DNA of 64,000 bases from Halopseudomonas litoralis (GTDB lineage Bacteria; Pseudomonadota; Gammaproteobacteria; Pseudomonadales; Pseudomonadaceae): positions 1,922,001-1,986,000 of the forward strand of contig NZ_LT629748.1 in NCBI RefSeq assembly GCF_900105005.1. The letters run 5' to 3'. The stretch's first letter is position 1. Each line of letters opens with the position of its first letter. The notes beneath the pieces are model-generated. The model worked only from the letters and a program-made list of their open reading frames with translations. It was not told where the DNA came from and ran no database searches. Position numbers and translations under genes: made by a program. Positions 16,454 to 25,733 of the stretch are shown piece after piece.

Positions 16454-18646
16454 ATGCTCATGTCGTCGCAATACCCCAATGTTCTTTTTACGGCGCTGCT
16501 CATCGGCCTGCCCGCCATGACGGCCACGGCCGCCGGTCTGGATGATCCGCAGCTGCCCACTGTGCTCAGTGCAACCCGCCTGAAACAGGCTCCGGCCGAG
16601 GTCCCGGGGAGTATGACCGTGCTCGACCGGGCATTGATCCGCGCCAGTGGCGCGCGCAGCATCCCCGAGTTACTCCGTCAGGTGCCCGGCATGCACATCG
16701 GCTACCGCCGCGGCAACCAGACCAATGTGAACTACCACGGTACCAATGTCACCGAAGCCCGGCGGCTGCAGGTGCTGGTCGATGGGCGCTCGGTATACCG
16801 CTCCGGCTTGGCTACGGTGGACTGGGCGGAACTCGCCCTGAGCATTGAAGACATCGATCGCATCGAGGTCTTCCGCGGGCCGAATACAGCCGCCTATGGC
16901 GCCAACGCGCTGATGGGCGTGATCAACATCATTACCCGGCTGCCCCTGGACGCCCAGGGCACCACTCTGAAATATACCCACGGTGATCGCGGTGTACGCG
17001 ATTGGTATGCCAGCCAGGGCGGTGGTGACTTCCAGCATAACTGGCGTGTGAGCCTTTCCGGCCAGCAAGACGACGGCTTTGATCACGATGATGATGGCAA
17101 CAACTACCGTGACCGCCTGCGCGCCAGCCGAATGAACCTGCGCCACCTCTGGCAGCTGGCGCCCAATCAATCCCTCGACTGGCAGTTCTCGGCCAGCGAG
17201 ACGAGCCGCCAGAACGACTACGAATACAGCACCTACCTGGATCACGAGGATGGCAATTCGCCGCTGGATCAAAGTATCAATGCGCACCAGCCCTACGCGG
17301 ATATTCGCGGGCGGGACTTCGCCACCCAGGGGCTGTGGAAGCTTGATCTGAATCCGGATCATCAGATCCAGATTCAGGCCCATGCCCAACATCTGCAGCG
17401 CCTGCGTGACTGGCGTGTATGTGATTCGCCCCTGGTGTTTTCCGATAGCTTGCGCCAGCTCAACTCCCTGAGCCAGCTGGCCGCGCGCAGGGTCAGCAGT
17501 TATCTCGACAAATCCGGCCGCACAGAAACGCCGGATCAGTACATCGGCAGGTATCTCAGCAGCGCCGGCGAGACCTACACACCACAGATGCAGCAACTGG
17601 CCAATCAGGTTCTGGCTGAAATCGACCTGTACAGCAATGGTCAGCCAGCCTGCTGGGATATCAACGAAAACATCCGGGAAACCCGCTATCAGCTGGAAAT
17701 CCAGGACTCGCTGCGCCTGTCCCCGCAGCTGCGCCTGCTCAGCGGTGCCAGCTACAGATACGACCGGGTCGACTCGGAAACCTACTTCTCCGGCACCCTG
17801 GATAATGCCGTCACCCAGGTGTTCGGCAATCTGGAATATCGCCCGCATCATCGCTGGTTGTTCCAGGCTGGCGGCATGTATGAGAATGATCAACTGATCG
17901 GCGACTCCTTTTCGCCGCGGCTGGCCACGCATTTCTTCCTCGCGCCCCAGCACAGTCTGCGCTTCGTCTATGCCGAGGCCGTACGCTCCGCTGACATGTA
18001 CGAGAACAATGCCGACTGGCGCTACCAGGTGCGCAACCTCAGCGGCCCGGTCACCGGCCCGACGACCTTGTATGGTCATGCCCAGGGGCCTGGCGACCTT
18101 GATCAGGAGCGCATGCGTTCGCGCGAGGTCGGCTATAACGGTAATTTCCATCAGCTCGGCCTGCGGGTGGACGTACGGGTTTTCCATGAACGCATCACCG
18201 CAATGAACAGCGAGCCGCTGAAAATAGATAATTTCCTGCCGAATAATGACTCGCAGATCCGCTTCAAGGGGGTGGAAACCGAACTCGACTGGCAGGCCGG
18301 CCGGGCTGACCGTATTCGCCTGACCCATGCACGGATCGATTACGACGCCACCAGCAAATACGACCAACGTCTTACCGCCCACCATTCAGGGAGCGTGGCC
18401 TGGCTGCACAAATGGCCATATGATATCAATACCAGTCTCATGTATTATGGCGCTGATCAATTGAACGAGCGCCGTTTCGAGCGCCTCGATTCACGCATCG
18501 AAAAGAACATGGACTTCAGCCAGGACAGCAGCCTGACCATGGCATTGGTCTGGCAATATCGACTCGACGACGAAGCCATGACCTGGGACGAAAATTTACA
18601 TGACAGTCCCAGTCACTATTACCTCAGCGCTGAGCTACACTTCTGA
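16454..18646 (+). CDS. TonB-dependent outer membrane receptor
   Basis: Outer-membrane receptor of about 730 residues after the chosen start. A signal peptide (LLIGLPAMTATAAG) precedes a possible TonB box (LPTVLSATR) and a plug domain with PGMHIGYRRGNQ, VLVDGRSVYRS and IEVFRGPNTAAYGANALMGVINI. A 22-strand barrel ends in the aromatic LSAELHF. The frame opens at 16343, but the signal peptide argues for 16454 or 16460; no strong ribosome site separates them. It is followed closely by a solute-binding protein and a hybrid kinase. That grouping points to uptake or sensing of one ligand, which I cannot name. Confidence 0.92.
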   Translation: MLMSSQYPNVLFTALLIGLPAMTATAAGLDDPQLPTVLSATRLKQAPAEVPGSMTVLDRALIRASGARSIPELLRQVPGMHIGYRRGNQTNVNYHGTNVTEARRLQVLVDGRSVYRSGLATVDWAELALSIEDIDRIEVFRGPNTAAYGANALMGVINIITRLPLDAQGTTLKYTHGDRGVRDWYASQGGGDFQHNWRVSLSGQQDDGFDHDDDGNNYRDRLRASRMNLRHLWQLAPNQSLDWQFSASETSRQNDYEYSTYLDHEDGNSPLDQSINAHQPYADIRGRDFATQGLWKLDLNPDHQIQIQAHAQHLQRLRDWRVCDSPLVFSDSLRQLNSLSQLAARRVSSYLDKSGRTETPDQYIGRYLSSAGETYTPQMQQLANQVLAEIDLYSNGQPACWDINENIRETRYQLEIQDSLRLSPQLRLLSGASYRYDRVDSETYFSGTLDNAVTQVFGNLEYRPHHRWLFQAGGMYENDQLIGDSFSPRLATHFFLAPQHSLRFVYAEAVRSADMYENNADWRYQVRNLSGPVTGPTTLYGHAQGPGDLDQERMRSREVGYNGNFHQLGLRVDVRVFHERITAMNSEPLKIDNFLPNNDSQIRFKGVETELDWQAGRADRIRLTHARIDYDATSKYDQRLTAHHSGSVAWLHKWPYDINTSLMYYGADQLNERRFERLDSRIEKNMDFSQDSSLTMALVWQYRLDDEAMTWDENLHDSPSHYYLSAELHF

Positions 18647-18704
18647 ATCAAAACAGATTGACAAGGATCGTCATGGTGCCCCACCCCAAGAACCGGACCA
18701 GATC

Positions 18705-19589
18705 GTGCATCTGCTTCGCCTGATATTATGGGCGCTGGTATATCTGCTGCCGACGGGCTCGTGGGCAGATACTGTATCGGTGGTCATACCACGTGAAACA
18801 GCGCTCACGCGCGTCTTTGTCGAGGCACTCGCCAGCCGCATGCCCATGGATACGCTCGACGTGCAGCTTCTGGCCAAAGCCTCTGTCTCCGATTCTGCCT
18901 CGCTGCTCATCACTCTGGGGCACGACGCATTGCATTGGCGCCTGCAACAGTCTTCAACAACACCAACGATTGCCGCTTACGTCACCCTGGACGGGCTGCC
19001 ACAGTTACCCGACAGTCCTTACCCTGCTTCCATACAGATACTGCTTGCCAGTGCCAAGCCCGAACGGCAGATACGCCTGGCGCAACTGCTGATCCCCCGG
19101 CTGGATACCATTGGGCTGCTGTTCAGCGAGCAGCAGCGCTGGCAAAAACCTTTTTGGCAAACTGCTGCGATACAGCAGGGTGTGAATCTCTATGCCCAAG
19201 CGGTATCCCAGCAGAGCGAATTACCGCGCCGCCTCACCGATGTACTGAATGAGAGCGAGGTGCTGATCGGTCTGGATGATCCCGTCATCTACAACGCGGA
19301 GAACCTCAAAACCCTGCTGCTGACCAGCTATGCACGCAATCGCGTCTTGATAGGCCCGTCGGCACCGTTCATTGCCGCCGGCAGCCTGAGCACCACTTAC
19401 AGCTCGCCGGAGAATATGGCCGACAGCATCCTCGGTCTATTGCAGCAAGAGTGGCAGCCCGGCGCCATTCGCTATCCTGAGCGGTTTTCAGTATTGAGCA
19501 ATTCTCAGGTGGCGCATTCGCTCGGCCTGCCCCCGCCGGATGACACCGAACTGATGCGCCGCATCCAGGCACAGGAGCAGAATAGATGA
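18705..19589 (+). CDS. ABC-type substrate-binding-like protein (PF04392-like)
   Basis: A periplasmic protein of about 294 residues. From a GTG at 18705 it begins with a signal peptide ([20 protein letters not shown]). The remaining sequence resembles the two-lobed ABC_sub_bind family. An ATG frame also exists from 18600, but it overlaps the receptor gene and gives a polar leader, so GTG is preferred. No permease or ATPase follows. Its stop overlaps the kinase start as ATGA, so it more likely delivers a ligand to the kinase than to a transporter. Confidence 0.75.
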   Translation: MHLLRLILWALVYLLPTGSWADTVSVVIPRETALTRVFVEALASRMPMDTLDVQLLAKASVSDSASLLITLGHDALHWRLQQSSTTPTIAAYVTLDGLPQLPDSPYPASIQILLASAKPERQIRLAQLLIPRLDTIGLLFSEQQRWQKPFWQTAAIQQGVNLYAQAVSQQSELPRRLTDVLNESEVLIGLDDPVIYNAENLKTLLLTSYARNRVLIGPSAPFIAAGSLSTTYSSPENMADSILGLLQQEWQPGAIRYPERFSVLSNSQVAHSLGLPPPDDTELMRRIQAQEQNR

Positions 19590-21487
19590 ATATTTTTCGA
19601 CGCGGCAGCATCAACCGCCGTCTGATAACCATCGCCCTGCTCCCGGCCATCCTTCTCGGCGCTATCCTGCTGGCTTATTTCACCCATGTCCGGCTCGATG
19701 CACTCAATCTGGAAATGGAAACTACCGGTCAGTTGATTGCCGATCAACTGGCGCCGGCTACCGAATACGGGGTCATAACCGGCAATCTGGAGCTGCTGGA
19801 GAATCTGATCAAGGGCTCGTTGAAAATGCCCCATGTGCATAGGGTGGAAGTGCTCGATCAGGATGGCAAAGTACTGGCAATGGAGCAGAAGAGCCCTTCT
19901 GTCACCGGTCCGTTGCGCCTGTTCCGTGCCCAGATCGAGCGCCAGCGCATCCCTCTGCACTATGACCTGTTCCTGCTCAATACCGACTCGTGGGAGAGCA
20001 GCACCACGCAGCCCATGGGCATGGTGCAGGTCAGCCTCAGTTATCAGCCCTTCGTCGAGCGCCAGCGCAGCATCCTTTTCCGCAGCCTGTTGCTGGGGGC
20101 TCTGGTGCTGCTCGCTGCACTCCTGCTGTCGACCCGACTGGCCCGTGCTTTTGCGTTGCCCCTGGTGGAAATGCGCAAAGCCGTTCAAGCGTTGCAGGAC
20201 GGGCGCCTGAATACTCGCCTGAAGGTTCATGAAAACAATCAGATCGGCGAGTTGATGAGCAATATCAACCGGCTCGCGGTTACCTTGCAGCAAGCCGAAC
20301 TCCAGCAACGCGAAGCCATGGCCGAACTGGTCGCCGCACGCGAACAGGCCGAGCAGGCCAATCGGGCCAAATCGGACTTTCTGGCGATGATGAGCCATGA
20401 ACTGCGCACCCCGATGAACGGCGTGATGGGCATGCTGCAATTGCTCGAAACCACCGACCTGACCAACGAGCAGGTCGAGTACTGCCGCATTGCCAGCGAG
20501 TCCACCGAGCACCTGCTGAAGGTCATCAACGACATCCTCGATCTGTCGCGTGTCGAACGCCAGGCCTTCGAGCTGGAACATATTCCCTTCGATCTCACTG
20601 CCCTGCTGGATAAAACCGCTGTCGCCTTTGGATACGCTGCCAGCAAGAAAGGCCTGGCACTGGATACCGAGTGGAGCGGCCAACCATCGGTCCCGCAGGT
20701 ACTCGGAGACCCGACGCGTTTGCGTCAGATTCTGGTGAATCTGCTGGGCAATGCGTTGAAGTTCACCGAGCACGGCCTGATCCAGATGCATGCCCATTGG
20801 CAGGTAGATGCCAATGCCATACTGCAGCTCACCTGCAAGGTCACGGACAGCGGCATTGGTATTGATCCCGACCGTCTGGAGCGGATGTTCGATGCCTTTC
20901 AACAGGGCGACAGCAGTACCTCGCGGCGGTTCGGCGGGACCGGACTCGGGCTGTCGATCGCCCGCGACTTTGCCCGCAAGATGGGCGGTGAGCTGGAGGC
21001 AACCAGCCAGCCCGGGGCGGGCTCCTGTTTTACCCTGAGCCTGCCCCTGGTAATGGCTGGCCACACGCCGAGCGCCGACGACAGTCAGCTCTGCGAAGCA
21101 GCCCGCCCCGGTGCCCTTCCGGTGCTGCTGGTAGAGGACAATCCGGTTAACCAGATGGTCATGGAGGGCATGTTGCGCAGCCTCTCCCAGCCGGCCGTTC
21201 TCGCCGATGACGCGCAACAGGCACTGCAATTGCTCAAGGATCCTGCCCAGGCATTTTCGTTGATTTTCATGGACATCCAGCTACCGGACATGAATGGTTT
21301 CGATGTCTACCGTTGGTATCTGCACCACTGCAGCGAGACGCATATCCAGCCCCTTCCCTGCATCGCTCTCACTGCCAGCGCCTCCGATGAAGATCGCCGC
21401 CGTAGTGACGAAGCCGGCATGCAGGGCTTTCTCAGCAAACCGGTGACTCGCAAGGCGCTGCGCCAGGTGCTCGAACGCTGGACCTGA
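19586..21487 (+). CDS. Hybrid sensor histidine kinase / response regulator
   Basis: A 633-residue inner-membrane signalling protein. TM1 is about residues 14-32, the periplasmic sensor domain about 33-165, and TM2 about 167-188, followed by a HAMP linker. The HisKA domain has the phospho-acceptor His271 in [10 protein letters not shown]. The HATPase domain has the N box (NLLGNALKF), DSGIGID and [10 protein letters not shown]. The receiver domain (about 510-630) has Asp563 in [11 protein letters not shown] and a Lys in FLSKPV. It lacks an HPt domain, so the next phosphorelay partner must lie elsewhere. It is translationally coupled to the binding-protein gene. Confidence 0.92.
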   Translation: MNIFRRGSINRRLITIALLPAILLGAILLAYFTHVRLDALNLEMETTGQLIADQLAPATEYGVITGNLELLENLIKGSLKMPHVHRVEVLDQDGKVLAMEQKSPSVTGPLRLFRAQIERQRIPLHYDLFLLNTDSWESSTTQPMGMVQVSLSYQPFVERQRSILFRSLLLGALVLLAALLLSTRLARAFALPLVEMRKAVQALQDGRLNTRLKVHENNQIGELMSNINRLAVTLQQAELQQREAMAELVAAREQAEQANRAKSDFLAMMSHELRTPMNGVMGMLQLLETTDLTNEQVEYCRIASESTEHLLKVINDILDLSRVERQAFELEHIPFDLTALLDKTAVAFGYAASKKGLALDTEWSGQPSVPQVLGDPTRLRQILVNLLGNALKFTEHGLIQMHAHWQVDANAILQLTCKVTDSGIGIDPDRLERMFDAFQQGDSSTSRRFGGTGLGLSIARDFARKMGGELEATSQPGAGSCFTLSLPLVMAGHTPSADDSQLCEAARPGALPVLLVEDNPVNQMVMEGMLRSLSQPAVLADDAQQALQLLKDPAQAFSLIFMDIQLPDMNGFDVYRWYLHHCSETHIQPLPCIALTASASDEDRRRSDEAGMQGFLSKPVTRKALRQVLERWT

Positions 21488-21603
21488 ACCGGCCTGCATC
21501 AGTGCGATTGATCAACGGGCATTTCGCAGCATCCGGGTCATGGATTCGTTCGCAGCAAACAGCGACACTGACGCGTCTCCATCATTTCAGGAATCCAACA
21601 GGC

Positions 21604-23172
21604 ATGAGCGCAGTCGTCAGCTACCCGGTCACACTGGAATCACCCTTCACCACCCTCCCCGAACTGCTGGCACTGAATGCCCGCCATCGGGCGAATCACC
21701 CCGCCGTCATTCAGGACGGGCAGCAGCTCAACTATGCCGAGTTGGATGCCCAGGTGAATCGGGCCGTTGCTGCGCTGCAGCGTGATGGGCTGCAGCCGGG
21801 CGACGCCATCGCCATCTGCGCTGCCAACTCGATCCCCTACACGGTAGTGTTTCTGGCCGCCCTGCGTGCCGGCATGGTCATTGCGCCACTGGCGCCCTCG
21901 TCCACCGCCGACGGCCTGATCACCATGTTGCGCGACTCGGCAGCCAGAATGCTGTTTGTTGACCAGCCGGTGGCCGAGGCACTGCAGCCAGTGGCCGAGC
22001 GAATCCAGATTCCGCTGTTGAGTCTGGATGACAGCCAGCCGGAAACCGGCTTCAGCCAATGGTTGGCCGACAGCTCACCAACCTCGGTAGAACTCAAGCC
22101 CCAGACCCTGTTCAATATCATCTATTCATCGGGCACCACCGGCGAGCCCAAAGGTATAGTGCATGACCACCTCATGCGCTGGTCGCATATTCAGCGCGGC
22201 ATCGCCTTCGGCTACGGTCCGGATTGCGTCACGCTGATGTCCACTCCGCTGTATTCCAATACCACGCTGGTGTCTTTCCTGCCGACCATAGGCCTGGGCG
22301 GCACCTTGGTGCTGATGAGCAAGTTTGATGCGCAGAAATACCTGGAATTGGCGCAGGAACACCGCGCCACCCACAGCATGTTGGTGCCGGTGCAGTACCA
22401 ACGCATCATGGCGCGGGCCGATTTCGACAGCTACGACCTGTCCAGCTTCCAGATGAAGTTCAGCACCAGCGCGCCCTTCCATGGCGAGCTCAAGGCCGAC
22501 ATTCTGGCACGCTGGCCCGGCGGGCTGGTGGAGTTCTATGGTATGACCGAGGGTGGCGGCTCGTGCATGCTGCTGGCTCACCAGTTCCCCGACAAGCTGA
22601 ATACCGTCGGCAGACCACTGGACGGCCACGACATGCGGGTAATAGATGAAGAAGGCAATGAGCTGCCCAGCGGCGAAATCGGCGAAGTAGTAGGGCACTC
22701 CGTCGCCATGATGAGCTGCTATCTGAACAAGCCGGAAAAAACCGCCGAAGCCGAATGGTACGACCCTGCCGGCAAACGTTTTATCCGCACCGGGGACGTC
22801 GGCCGGTTCGATGAGGAAGGTTTTCTCACGCTCATGGACCGGCGCAAGGACATGATCATCAGTGGCGGCTTCAATATCTACCCCAGCGACCTGGAAGCCG
22901 TGCTGCGTCAGCACCCCGACCTGCTGGAAGTCACCGTTATCGGCGTACCATCCACCAGCTGGGGTGAAACGCCGGTCGGTTATGCGGTACGCCAGTCCGG
23001 CCTCGATACTCCTGCCGATAACATCCTGCAATGGTTCAACGGCCAGGTGGGCAAGACCCAGCGTCTGAATCGACTGATTCTCACCGACGAGCTGCCACGC
23101 AGCGCTATCGGCAAGGTACTCAAGCGCGAACTGCGCGACCAGTTCCACAGCGAATTCGGTACTCTGGACTAA
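21604..23172 (+). CDS. AMP-dependent acyl-CoA synthetase
   Basis: A 522-residue class I adenylate-forming enzyme. Motifs are IIYSSGTTGEPKGIVHDH, EFYGMTEGGG, RTGDVGRFDEEGF, DRRKDMIISGGFNIYPSD and the catalytic Lys in RSAIGKVLKREL. It activates a carboxylic acid, probably a fatty or aryl acid, to its CoA thioester. I chose the ATG at 21604 rather than 21502, because the upstream 34 residues are outside the family's normal start. It lies between the kinase and fabA, on the same strand. Confidence 0.9.
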   Translation: MSAVVSYPVTLESPFTTLPELLALNARHRANHPAVIQDGQQLNYAELDAQVNRAVAALQRDGLQPGDAIAICAANSIPYTVVFLAALRAGMVIAPLAPSSTADGLITMLRDSAARMLFVDQPVAEALQPVAERIQIPLLSLDDSQPETGFSQWLADSSPTSVELKPQTLFNIIYSSGTTGEPKGIVHDHLMRWSHIQRGIAFGYGPDCVTLMSTPLYSNTTLVSFLPTIGLGGTLVLMSKFDAQKYLELAQEHRATHSMLVPVQYQRIMARADFDSYDLSSFQMKFSTSAPFHGELKADILARWPGGLVEFYGMTEGGGSCMLLAHQFPDKLNTVGRPLDGHDMRVIDEEGNELPSGEIGEVVGHSVAMMSCYLNKPEKTAEAEWYDPAGKRFIRTGDVGRFDEEGFLTLMDRRKDMIISGGFNIYPSDLEAVLRQHPDLLEVTVIGVPSTSWGETPVGYAVRQSGLDTPADNILQWFNGQVGKTQRLNRLILTDELPRSAIGKVLKRELRDQFHSEFGTLD

Positions 23173-23315
23173 GTTCCAACCCGCGACAGCCAGCGCGAGG
23201 GCACATAATTTTTTGTCCTCGGCCGGCATCACGGGTATCCTCAACGCCTCGAGCCTGACCGGGTGTGACTTTCACCCCGCTTCAGCAGTCTGAGCTTACG
23301 CTGGCGGATATAACG

Positions 23316-23344
23316 TTAATCAACCCCCGCCATGCCGATACAAT
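23316..23344 (+). promoter_or_regulatory. Putative fabA promoter
   Basis: A -10 TACAAT (23339-23344) is 17 bp from a weak -35 TTAATC (23316-23321), about 36 bp upstream of the fabA start. A GGGTG-N7-CACCC inverted repeat at 23261-23277 could be a regulator site. Both are motif readings only. Confidence 0.4.
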
Positions 23345-23379
23345 AGCGCCCCACCGAACGGGGAAGAGCAGGAGCCTCT

Positions 23380-23895
23380 ATGTCAAAACAAAATGCGTTC
23401 AGCCGGGAAGATCTGCTTAAATGCAGTCGTGGCGAGTTGTTCGGCCCCGGTAACGCACAGTTGCCAGCCCCGAACATGCTGATGATCGATCGCATCACCC
23501 ACATCAGCGAAACGGGCGGCCGCTTCGGCAAGGGCGAGATCGTTGCTGAACTGGATATCCATCCTGATCTGTGGTTTTTCGCGTGCCATTTTGAGGGTGA
23601 TCCGGTGATGCCGGGCTGTCTGGGGCTCGACGCCATGTGGCAGCTGGTCGGTTTCCACCTCGGCTGGCTCGGTTTTGAAGGCCGTGGCCGCGCTCTGGGT
23701 TCCGGCGAAGTGAAATTCTTTGGCCAGGTCCTGCCGACCGCGAAGAAAGTCACCTATACCATACATATAAAACGCACCATCAACCGCGCCCTGACTCTGG
23801 GCATAGCCGATGGCACCATGGCGGTCGATGGGCGTGAGATCTACTCCGCTGAAGGTCTGCGGGTGGGTCTGTTCACTTCTACTGATAGCTTCTGA
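23380..23895 (+). CDS. fabA: 3-hydroxydecanoyl-ACP dehydratase/isomerase
   Basis: Introduces the double bond of anaerobic unsaturated fatty acid synthesis by dehydrating 3-hydroxydecanoyl-ACP and isomerising trans-2 to cis-3-decenoyl-ACP. It is 171 residues, the standard length. The active site is visible: His in [21 protein letters not shown] and the following Asp. AGGAG sits five bases before the ATG. Only 11 bp separate it from fabB, so they form an operon as in other pseudomonads. Confidence 0.99.
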   Translation: MSKQNAFSREDLLKCSRGELFGPGNAQLPAPNMLMIDRITHISETGGRFGKGEIVAELDIHPDLWFFACHFEGDPVMPGCLGLDAMWQLVGFHLGWLGFEGRGRALGSGEVKFFGQVLPTAKKVTYTIHIKRTINRALTLGIADGTMAVDGREIYSAEGLRVGLFTSTDSF

Positions 23896-23906
23896 GGATT
23901 ATCACT

Positions 23907-25124
23907 ATGCGTCGCGTCGTGATTACCGGTATGGGCATTGTCTCCTGCCTCGGCCAGGACCTGGAAAGCGTGGCTGCCAGCCTGAAAGAAGGCAAGTCAG
24001 GCATTACCCACAACCCCGAATATGCAGAAATGGGCCTGCGCAGCCAGGTCTCCGGCAGCGTGAAGATTGACCTGGACGCCGCTATCGACCGTAAGGTCAA
24101 GCGCTTCATGGGCGATGCCGCGGCGTTTGCCTACCTGTCCATGCAACAGGCGATTGCCGATGCCGGTCTGAGCGAAGAGCAGATCAGCAACCCACGCACC
24201 GGCCTGATCGCCGGCAGCGGTGGCGCTTCCACGCTGAACCAGATGGAATCCATCGATATTCTACGCGAGAAAGGCGTGAAGAAGATCGGGCCATATCGCG
24301 TGCCGCGCACCATGGGCAGCACCGTTTCCGCCTGTCTGGCCACCCCGTTCAAGATCAAGGGCATCAACTACTCGATCTCCTCCGCCTGCGCCACCAGTGC
24401 CCATTGTATCGGCAGCGCCATGGAGCAGATCCAGTTGGGCAAGCAGGACGTGGTCTTTGCTGGCGGCGGTGAAGAAGAGCACTGGAGCCAATCCATGCTG
24501 TTCGATGCCATGGGCGCCCTGTCCACCCAGTACAATGACACGCCGGAAAAGGCTTCCCGCGCCTACGATGCCAAGCGTGACGGTTTCGTCATCGCCGGTG
24601 GCGGCGGCATGGTGGTGGTCGAAGAGCTGGAGCATGCACTGGCACGTGGCGCGAAGATCTACGCCGAAGTCGTCGGTTACGGCGCCACCTCCGACGGTTA
24701 CGACATGGTCGCACCCAGCGGGGAAGGCGCGGTCCGCTGCATGCAGCAGGCCATGGCCACCGTTGAAGGCACCATCGACTACCTCAACACCCACGGCACC
24801 TCCACGCCGGTAGGCGACGTAGCTGAACTCAAGGCTATCCGTGAAGTATTCGGCGACAAGGCCCCGAAGATCAGCTCTACCAAGAGCCTGTCGGGTCACT
24901 CGCTGGGTGCAGCCGGCGTCCAGGAAGCCATCTACTGCCTGCTGATGCTGCGTGACAACTTCCTCACCGCTTCGGCCAACATCGAAGAGCTGGATGAGAA
25001 CGCAGCGGATCTGCCAATCCTGCGCGAGCGTCTGGACCAGGCAGTCGACCTGATCATGTCGAACAGCTTCGGCTTCGGTGGCACCAACGCCACCTTGATC
25101 CTCAAGCGCTGGACCGGCGCCTGA
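23907..25124 (+). CDS. fabB: Beta-ketoacyl-ACP synthase I
   Basis: Elongates cis-3-decenoyl-ACP, the partner step of FabA. It is 405 residues. The catalytic Cys is in [12 protein letters not shown], and the two His residues are in [11 protein letters not shown] and [12 protein letters not shown]. The C-terminal [11 protein letters not shown] motif is present. It is the second gene of the fabAB operon and is followed by a strong hairpin. Confidence 0.99.
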   Translation: MRRVVITGMGIVSCLGQDLESVAASLKEGKSGITHNPEYAEMGLRSQVSGSVKIDLDAAIDRKVKRFMGDAAAFAYLSMQQAIADAGLSEEQISNPRTGLIAGSGGASTLNQMESIDILREKGVKKIGPYRVPRTMGSTVSACLATPFKIKGINYSISSACATSAHCIGSAMEQIQLGKQDVVFAGGGEEEHWSQSMLFDAMGALSTQYNDTPEKASRAYDAKRDGFVIAGGGGMVVVEELEHALARGAKIYAEVVGYGATSDGYDMVAPSGEGAVRCMQQAMATVEGTIDYLNTHGTSTPVGDVAELKAIREVFGDKAPKISSTKSLSGHSLGAAGVQEAIYCLLMLRDNFLTASANIEELDENAADLPILRERLDQAVDLIMSNSFGFGGTNATLILKRWTGA

Positions 25125-25130
25125 GACTGA

Positions 25131-25165
25131 CGGCGGGCAGAACTCTCTGCCCGCCGCCTTGCTTT
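25131..25165 (+). terminator. Terminator-like hairpin after fabB
   Basis: A perfect 10-bp stem CGGCGGGCAG / CTGCCCGCCG with a 6-nt loop lies immediately after the fabB stop. It is followed by CCTTGCTTT, a short U-rich tail. It probably ends the fabAB transcript and may also act on the convergent cadR transcript. Confidence 0.75.
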
Positions 25166-25200
25166 ACTCCCCAACCTTCCCGCTGCCACCGAAGCAAACC

Positions 25201-25662
25201 TCAATCGCGCTGAAATATCTCACCGTGACTGCGTCCTACATGTGAGGCAGGGCCGACATCTGCCTGTTGCTCGCTGGTAGTCAATTGCTGCAGAATCTGG
25301 CAATCAGCTGCCTCTCTGGCCGCCGCGCAGTGACTGCGCAACTCGATCAACTGACCACTCAGGGCTTTCAGCTCCTCAATGCGAGCAGCAACATGCTCAA
25401 TGTGCTCATCCACCAGCATATTCACTCCACCACAATCACGATCTGGATTATCCCGATAATCCAGCAGCTGGCGCACTTCATCCAGGGTCATGTCCAGCGC
25501 ACGGCAATTACGGATGAATAGCAGGCGCTCTGCATGGGCCCGGCTATAGACCCGGTAGTTACCCTCGCTGCGCTGCGGCACCGGCAACAAACCGGCCTGT
25601 TCGTAATAGCGGATGGTTACCGTCTTGCAGCCTGTCTTTCTGGCCAGCTCACCAATTTTCAT
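25201..25662 (-). CDS. cadR: MerR-family metal-responsive regulator, CadR-like
   Basis: A 153-residue MerR-family activator/repressor: an N-terminal winged HTH (MKIGELARKTGCKTVTIRYYE), a coiled-coil dimer helix and a C-terminal metal loop. Cys residues at DRDCGGVN and the SHCAAAREAADC loop match the CadR/PbrR metal-binding pattern. The tail contains a few His residues but is shorter in His than P. putida CadR. It is divergent from the metal ATPase and shares its operator-promoter, so it should detect Cd(II), possibly also Zn or Pb. Confidence 0.9.
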   Translation of the reverse strand: MKIGELARKTGCKTVTIRYYEQAGLLPVPQRSEGNYRVYSRAHAERLLFIRNCRALDMTLDEVRQLLDYRDNPDRDCGGVNMLVDEHIEHVAARIEELKALSGQLIELRSHCAAAREAADCQILQQLTTSEQQADVGPASHVGRSHGEIFQRD

Positions 25663-25678
25663 CTCTGCACCCCGACCG

Positions 25679-25709
25679 TTGACTCTATAGTAACTATAGG
25701 GTGCTTACT
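25679..25709 (+). promoter_or_regulatory. CadR-type operator-promoter of the metal ATPase
   Basis: The -35 TTGACT (25679-25684) is followed by a dyad centred on CTATAGTAACTATAG and a -10-like CTTACT at 25704-25709. The spacer is about 19 bp, longer than the 17 bp of normal promoters. This over-long spacer with a dyad between the elements is the hallmark of MerR-family promoters, where the bound metal-loaded activator untwists the DNA. Confidence 0.8.
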
Positions 25710-25733
25710 GTCGTTCAGCAAAGGAGAAAAGCC

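Noticed and set aside
16670..18385. 571-codon frame on the minus strand
   Set aside because: Antisense shadow of the TonB receptor; the receptor frame has a signal peptide, plug motifs and barrel ending.
19505..21229. 574-codon frame on the minus strand
   Set aside because: Antisense shadow of the hybrid kinase, which has all catalytic boxes in the other strand.
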